Position numbers and translations under genes: made by a program
Notes under the pieces: model-generated
Database searches by the model: none
Told to the model about the DNA's origin: nothing
The model's input: only the letters and a program-made list of their open reading frames with translations
Shown here: piece by piece, positions 42,139 to 46,669 of the stretch
Layout: each line of letters opens with the position of its first letter
Position numbering within the stretch: the first letter of the stretch is position 1
Assembly: GCA_022776445.1 (NCBI GenBank)
Contig: JALFHZ010000141.1
Span: 1 to 46,669 of the forward strand
From: Lachnospiraceae bacterium
GTDB taxonomy: Bacteria; Bacillota; Clostridia; Lachnospirales; Lachnospiraceae
Length of the DNA: 46,669 nucleotides
Reading direction: 5' to 3'

Positions 42139-43600
42139 AAAGTACCTCCTCAATTACTTCATTATAAGGTATCTTTTCTAATACTCGTCTTCCAATCTTT
42201 TTAATACTCTCAACATCCGGCACAGGCATTGAATTCACTTCCCCTGCATTCACCTGTGTACTGCCATTCAGAATCCGATAATACTTATCCCATAAATCAG
42301 AAGAAAACACAGCCATCAAACCCAATAATTCCTCCTGCTCCATCTCGCCATCCGCTTTCACCAAATAATTCACATGATTCTCAAGAGCAATCTGTTTCTC
42401 TCTAAAATCCCGGCTTTGCAAAATGGCCGGCTGCAGCCTTCTCGACTCTTCCTTTGATGTAAACCGCTTCAGAAGCAGCATATCATGCATATCCGTATAC
42501 AAACAGCTTTTACCATTTGACTGAATATATTGTTTTTTTGCTGTCACTACAGGAAACCGAACTACTCCACCATTCAAATGGCATGGTCTGATTAATGGTA
42601 TCCTTCCTTCTCCGGATTCTGCAAAAATACTTTTTTCATTTCGAAATTCAACAACCTGACCTGTCTTAAAGAAATATCCTGTTGACTCCATCGTACCATG
42701 AAACTGTGACATTTTTTCAAGAGTTTCGACATCACTTCGATTGATCGGCAATAATACATAACGATTCTCATCTTTCGTAATGCAAACACTGCTCTTTACT
42801 TTCAATGAAGTAATCTGGTTAAAATCATTGGTTCCATTACTGGTTGTTATGGTAACGAATGGACTCTGCTTTTCTTTCTTGGAACCAGAGACAATCATCG
42901 TTTCCTGCAAAACTGATTCATAATCAAATACATTGTCTCGAGATACAAACAAATGCATATTTTTAATAGATAAATAAGTCAATAAGTATTTACGAAAATT
43001 CTTAAAGTATAATCCAGACGTCCACGATCTTGGAACGATATAAATGTAATCTCCGCCCTGCTTCAGCAGATGAAGCCCCATTGCCATACACAAAAAATAA
43101 ATATTGGGCTGACCATATACAATGTCTGACATTGCTTCTGACTCGGCTGCTGATTTGGAAATTTTTTTGTATGGCGGATTGCTGATTACAATATCATATT
43201 GCGATCCAGCAACGTCTTTCCACGTGCCTTCATTAGCAAGTATAAAATTCTGTTCCAGTATTTTGGCCTGAAAACTAATATTCTTTTTCTGGCATGCCAT
43301 CCGCATCAATTCTAAATTTTCTTTTAATACGGGTATAACCCCAGGATCATTCTCGTACAGTACGACATCAATGGTCTTAACAATTCTGCATCGTAAAAAT
43401 CGTTCAATCAGCGCCGCTGTCAATATCCCTGTGCCTGCGCCGACATCCAATATTTTCAAATATCCTCTGGCTGTTGCCTTAGAGGCCATATATCTGGCTG
43501 TTGGAATAGATGTAAAAAACTGCCCATACTCTTTTCTAATCGTTTTGGAAAAACTTTCAATGTATTTTTGTGTATTACAATTTATCTTCTCAATCAACAT
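42122..43600 (-). CDS. N6-adenine DNA methyltransferase of the BsuBI/PstI-type system
   Basis: The 492-residue protein has SAM motif I, ILDVGAGTGILTAALIERF (about 48-66), the catalytic motif NPPYKK (about 140), GQPNIYFLCMAMGLHLLKQG and YIVPRSWTSGLYFKNFRKYL. The C-terminal part is a target-recognition domain. It should protect the host target site, probably CTGCAG, from the neighbouring nuclease. It is transcribed first (AAGGTG box, promoter at 43631-43659), so methylation can precede cutting. AT-rich like the nuclease gene. Confidence 0.92.
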   Translation of the reverse strand: MLIEKINCNTQKYIESFSKTIRKEYGQFFTSIPTARYMASKATARGYLKILDVGAGTGILTAALIERFLRCRIVKTIDVVLYENDPGVIPVLKENLELMRMACQKKNISFQAKILEQNFILANEGTWKDVAGSQYDIVISNPPYKKISKSAAESEAMSDIVYGQPNIYFLCMAMGLHLLKQGGDYIYIVPRSWTSGLYFKNFRKYLLTYLSIKNMHLFVSRDNVFDYESVLQETMIVSGSKKEKQSPFVTITTSNGTNDFNQITSLKVKSSVCITKDENRYVLLPINRSDVETLEKMSQFHGTMESTGYFFKTGQVVEFRNEKSIFAESGEGRIPLIRPCHLNGGVVRFPVVTAKKQYIQSNGKSCLYTDMHDMLLLKRFTSKEESRRLQPAILQSRDFREKQIALENHVNYLVKADGEMEQEELLGLMAVFSSDLWDKYYRILNGSTQVNAGEVNSMPVPDVESIKKIGRRVLEKIPYNEVIEEVLYGENC

Positions 43601-43630
43601 AAATAATCACCTTAACATTTCATTGTTTCC

Positions 43631-43659
43631 ATTATAAACGAAATGAATTGGGGGCTCAA
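43631..43659 (-). promoter_or_regulatory. Promoter of the restriction-modification operon
   Basis: TTGAGC (43654-43659), 17 bases, TATAAT (43631-43636) on the minus strand, about 30 bases before the methyltransferase start. Confidence 0.75.
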
Positions 43660-43705
43660 TTGTTTTACGATGAAATTAAGAGATTTTAGAAATGTTTTGA
43701 ATTAT

Positions 43706-43753
43706 GATGGTAAGAAGTCCCTGACTTCAATATAGATTTAGTCAAGGACTTCT
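43706..43753. terminator. Possible terminator hairpin after the secreted-protein gene
   Basis: AAGTCCTTGAC and GTCAGGGACTT pair around an AT-rich loop. Only TCTT follows on the minus strand, so it is a moderate candidate. Confidence 0.45.
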
Positions 43754-43769
43754 TGAAGACTTTACTGAA

Positions 43770-44294
43770 TTATTCTACTAAGATACTTGAAGTGCCCGCA
43801 TTAAATACCTCATATAAATTAGAATCCAAATCCCATGCTCCAGCAATACCGCGTGCTCGATACTCAATTCCTCTTTCCAAATTTGGAACTTCCACCGCAC
43901 CAAATGCCATAGTTAAATCTTCATTTGGATAATCCTCAGCCAACCACGTAAATGGGAACTTCTCTATCTGGTTCCAATCATTCTCAGCACTGCTCCACTT
44001 ATCCAAAAATAGATTTAATTTAATCTTTTCCATAGGCTCATGACATAATACATTGCCATAGAGTTCGACGGTTCCAGCCCCAAGATCTGTAATTGACAAT
44101 TCTACAGAAGAAATCAACATTCCTCTGGGACTTCCCACTACTCTAGCTAAATTTTCAGAAACAAATGTTTGTGCATTCTCAATTTTTTTACTAGACATTT
44201 CAAAGGAGTCTTCTCCAGCAAATGCTGTTAGCTGAAAAACTGACATCATTGCAACCACTAACAGACCTTTAAAAATTATTCTCTTAATCATCAT
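43770..44294 (-). CDS. Secreted protein of unknown function (possibly DUF6147)
   Basis: The 174-residue protein has a clear signal peptide (MMIKRIIFKGLLVVAMMSVF, cleavage after about AFAG, residue 27). The mature part is a beta-rich domain with SVELSITDLGAGTVELYGNV, KIKLNLFLDKW, RGIEYRARGIAGAW and a short C-terminal strand. It resembles small secreted DUF6147-type proteins of Clostridia, which I cannot confirm. It follows the membrane protein gene at 44360 after 65 bases, and the two may be cotranscribed. Confidence 0.75.
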   Translation of the reverse strand: MMIKRIIFKGLLVVAMMSVFQLTAFAGEDSFEMSSKKIENAQTFVSENLARVVGSPRGMLISSVELSITDLGAGTVELYGNVLCHEPMEKIKLNLFLDKWSSAENDWNQIEKFPFTWLAEDYPNEDLTMAFGAVEVPNLERGIEYRARGIAGAWDLDSNLYEVFNAGTSSILVE

Positions 44295-44359
44295 TTTACC
44301 CTCTAAAAGTTAATTTATCCAATTATCACAAAAGATCAATACTACATTAAAACAGCTAG

Positions 44360-45472
44360 CTATTTATTATTTGCACCTTCAACCAAGATCACAAAGTCTT
44401 CTTTATCCATAACACCCGATAAATAATAATATGAATCACCTAAAGCTAATCCTGCACTATATTCTATTTCCCCATTTTGAAGTATATTACTATTCATCAC
44501 TATATGCTTGTCTAGCCACTCATTATAAATCAATTCACTGTCCTTTCGATCCGATATAGTAACACTCGATACTTCTTGATGGTCGGAAAACTTAGTTTCT
44601 TCAAGATAAACTGATTTTTTATTATATTCAAACTCTATGACCGCACGTTTTCCATAAATCAATAGCTGTTTAAATTTCATCTTCTCTGGGATATCCCCTA
44701 ATTTTAAAGCATTTATTTCCAACTTTTCCTCAATTTCCCTATACGCATCCTCCAACTTACCACTATTTGTTAATTTATAAACTGAATTATGGTTAACTAT
44801 AATATTCTTCTCCGCTTCTACCGGATATTGCCTCAGCTTATACTCTCTCTTCCCCTGCGCCACAAAAGTCGTTCCAGCCCCCAGTACTGCCACCGCCGCC
44901 ACCAAAAGCAGGATTTTTTTCCTCTTCTTCAGGCTGACAACTTTTCTGTTTTCATGCTTTGCAGCAACAGTTTCATATGGTTCATCCGCTGCTACTTCAC
45001 TTGCTTTCGCATCCTCACAGATCTTTTCCGCTTTCGGCGCATCAGCGTCTGCCGCTTCCTCTTTCACTGTTTTCACATTCTCCGTCTTTGCGACCATTTC
45101 TGCTTCCATCGGCGTTACAATATCTTCCTCTTCCTCGTCATCGTCCTCCGCTTCATCGAATTCGTCCTCATCGAACGCATCCCACTCCACGTCTGACTCA
45201 AACTCTGCATCTTCCCACGCCTCGTGTCCTGTGCTTGCAGGTTGAATTCCCTCAACTTCAATCCTGCGCATCAGTTCCTCAAACTTCGCATCCGACTCCT
45301 GCATGATTCGGGCAGCTTCCTCCGGGTGTTCCAGTTGTTCCTGTTTCCATGCCTGCTCAGCCGCGTCCATATCCGCGAGCAGAGTTCCATCATCAAAACC
45401 ACAATCTTTTTTGGTATCCCGGATAAAAATATTCAGTTTATCGTCATGATAGCTGTTATCCAATCGTTTCAC
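44360..45472 (-). CDS. Single-pass membrane protein with acidic cytoplasmic domain and DUF4367-like end
   Basis: The 370-residue protein starts at GTG 45472 (AGAGG eight bases upstream). The N-terminal half is extremely acidic (about 85-125 is mostly Asp and Glu). One helix lies at about 185-205 (ILLLVAAVAVLGAGTTFVA) after a KKRKK stop-transfer. The outer domain has SVTISDRKDSELIYNEW and ends YYYLSGVMDKEDFVILVEGA, similar to DUF4367 domains attached to anti-sigma-like membrane proteins. No sigma factor gene lies beside it; murG is divergent. Confidence 0.75.
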   Translation of the reverse strand: MKRLDNSYHDDKLNIFIRDTKKDCGFDDGTLLADMDAAEQAWKQEQLEHPEEAARIMQESDAKFEELMRRIEVEGIQPASTGHEAWEDAEFESDVEWDAFDEDEFDEAEDDDEEEEDIVTPMEAEMVAKTENVKTVKEEAADADAPKAEKICEDAKASEVAADEPYETVAAKHENRKVVSLKKRKKILLLVAAVAVLGAGTTFVAQGKREYKLRQYPVEAEKNIIVNHNSVYKLTNSGKLEDAYREIEEKLEINALKLGDIPEKMKFKQLLIYGKRAVIEFEYNKKSVYLEETKFSDHQEVSSVTISDRKDSELIYNEWLDKHIVMNSNILQNGEIEYSAGLALGDSYYYLSGVMDKEDFVILVEGANNK

Positions 45473-45533
45473 TGATATTCCTCTGCTTTCCCGTAATTGC
45501 CAGTATTTCCTCGGATTCCTGTGTGATTCGGGG

Positions 45534-45564
45534 TTGACTTTTTACGAGTTGTGGTTACTATAAA
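45534..45564 (+). promoter_or_regulatory. Promoter of murG
   Basis: TTGACT (45534-45539), 19 bases, TATAAA (45559-45564) on the plus strand, 33 bases before the start codon. An unusually long spacer. Confidence 0.5.
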
Positions 45565-45597
45565 TACTAGAAATTAATCATTCGGAGGAAACTTTCC

Positions 45598-46665
45598 ATG
45601 AAGAAAATCATCCTGACCGGCGGCGGTACTGCCGGGCATGTCACTCCAAATCTGGCTTTGCTCCCTACCTTGAGAGAGCGGGGTTATGAGATTCATTACA
45701 TTGGTTCTTATAATGGTATGGAACGTAAGTTGATTGAAAGTGCCGGTATTCCTTATGATGGCATTTCATCTGGTAAATTGCGCCGGTATTTTGATCTGAA
45801 AAACTTTACCGATCCGTTCCGTGTGATCAAGGGCTACGCAGAAGCACTTCGCCTGATGAAGAAATATCGTCCGGATGTCGTCTTTTCCAAAGGCGGCTTC
45901 GTTGCCGTACCTGTTGTACTGGCTGCGAAACACTATAAGATTCCGACGATCATTCACGAGTCCGATATAACTCCGGGACTTGCAAATAAAATCTGCATTC
46001 CTTCTGCTGCCAGGATCTGCTGTAACTTCCCGGAAACCCTGCAGTATCTGCCGCAGGACCGTGCGATCCTTACCGGTTCCCCAATCCGCCGCGAACTGCT
46101 TGAAGGTGACCGCCTCACCGGACTTCAGTATGCCGGTCTCAGTGCCAACAAACCTGTGATTCTGGTTATCGGCGGCAGCCTTGGCTCTGTCGCAGTGAAT
46201 ACTGCTGTTCGTTCTATCCTGCCAAAGCTCCTTGAGACGTATCAGGTGATACATATCTGCGGTAAAGGCAATCTGGACGAAAGCCTGATTGGCCGGGAAG
46301 GATATGTTCAATATGAATATGTAGATGCTCCTCTACGTCATCTGTTTGCTGCTGCTGACCTGATTCTGTCACGCGCCGGCGCCAATTCCATCTGTGAGAT
46401 TCTGGCTCTGCGCAAGCCGAATATTCTGATTCCTCTCTCTGCTGCTGCAAGCCGCGGAGATCAGATTCTGAATGCGCGCTCGTTTGAAAAGCAGGGATTC
46501 TCCACAGTTCTGGAAGAAGAAGCCGTGACGGATGACACCTTGTATCAGGCAATTCAGAATACTTATCAAAACAGACAACCGTTCATTGATGCCATGAACC
46601 AGAGCACCTTATCCGATGCCGTCGGAACGGTGATCAATCTGATTGCATCTTACGCAGAAGTTTAA
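45598..46665 (+). CDS. murG: UDP-N-acetylglucosamine transferase MurG
   Basis: The 355-residue GT-B glycosyltransferase starts MKKIILTGGGTAGHVTPNLA (first Gly-rich loop). It has YIGSYNGMERKLIESAGI, DVVFSKGGFVAVPVVLAA, IPTIIHESDITPGLANKI, VILVIGGSLGSVAVNTAV, and the nucleotide-sugar site SRAGANSICEILALRKPNILIPLS and AASRGDQILNA. It adds GlcNAc to lipid I at the inner membrane face to make lipid II. GGAGG precedes ATG 45598. It stands outside the usual division cluster, as an isolated gene divergent from an envelope membrane protein, and ends at the window edge. Confidence 0.96.
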   Translation: MKKIILTGGGTAGHVTPNLALLPTLRERGYEIHYIGSYNGMERKLIESAGIPYDGISSGKLRRYFDLKNFTDPFRVIKGYAEALRLMKKYRPDVVFSKGGFVAVPVVLAAKHYKIPTIIHESDITPGLANKICIPSAARICCNFPETLQYLPQDRAILTGSPIRRELLEGDRLTGLQYAGLSANKPVILVIGGSLGSVAVNTAVRSILPKLLETYQVIHICGKGNLDESLIGREGYVQYEYVDAPLRHLFAAADLILSRAGANSICEILALRKPNILIPLSAAASRGDQILNARSFEKQGFSTVLEEEAVTDDTLYQAIQNTYQNRQPFIDAMNQSTLSDAVGTVINLIASYAEV

Positions 46666-46669
46666 TTCG

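Overview
The window looks like chromosomal DNA from an anaerobic, probably spore-forming gut member of the Clostridia, most likely Lachnospiraceae. The evidence is an [FeFe]-hydrogenase maturase (HydF), a spore-protease-like YyaC protein, DUF5711 and LysM membrane proteins typical of that family, strong AGGAGG ribosome sites, SigA-type promoters, a T-box leader and a CIRCE operator. I do not assign a genus.

Left part (1-7.5 kb): the 5' end of a group II intron (minus strand, running off the window) sits 8 nt behind the terminator of a cutC-yitT operon. Next come a fused glycosyltransferase/DNA-glycosylase gene, a queT queuosine-precursor transporter with a pseudoknotted leader, a graveyard of gene fragments (M20 peptidase, polysaccharide lyase 8, AAA ATPase), a CIRCE-controlled pair of Hsp20 chaperones, a secreted CAP protein and a YwaF membrane protein.

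7.5-13.4 kb: a TRAP transporter in which the large permease (DctM) is fused to three tandem solute-binding domains (1470 residues), preceded by DctQ and by a T-box riboswitch whose specifier reads as isoleucine (AUC). This is the most unusual system in the window. A LysE-type exporter lies upstream.

13.5-24.1 kb: a large glycerol regulon on the minus strand. In transcription order it holds the antiterminator GlpP, a three-gene FAD/Fe-S glycerol-3-phosphate dehydrogenase set (with DUF1667), an AhpF-N-like thioredoxin-fold protein, glycerol kinase, the glycerol facilitator, a 67-residue peptide with three CX6C repeats, the PTS-dependent dihydroxyacetone kinase DhaKLM, and the peroxiredoxin AhpC. 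The glpP and glpK leaders share a terminator/antiterminator element that GlpP probably controls.

24.1-39.8 kb: core metabolism and cell-envelope genes: hydF; an operon of CBS-type pyrophosphatase, flavin reductase, shikimate kinase and phosphoglycerate mutase; glucokinase; transketolase; DUF5711; LysM; YyaC; several unrecognised membrane proteins; and MTA/SAH nucleosidase.

39.8-46.7 kb: a TSCPD protein, an epimerase-like gene broken by one in-frame TAG, an AT-rich accessory island carrying a BsuBI/PstI-type restriction-modification pair and two envelope proteins, and finally murG. I see no tRNA, rRNA or CRISPR array.
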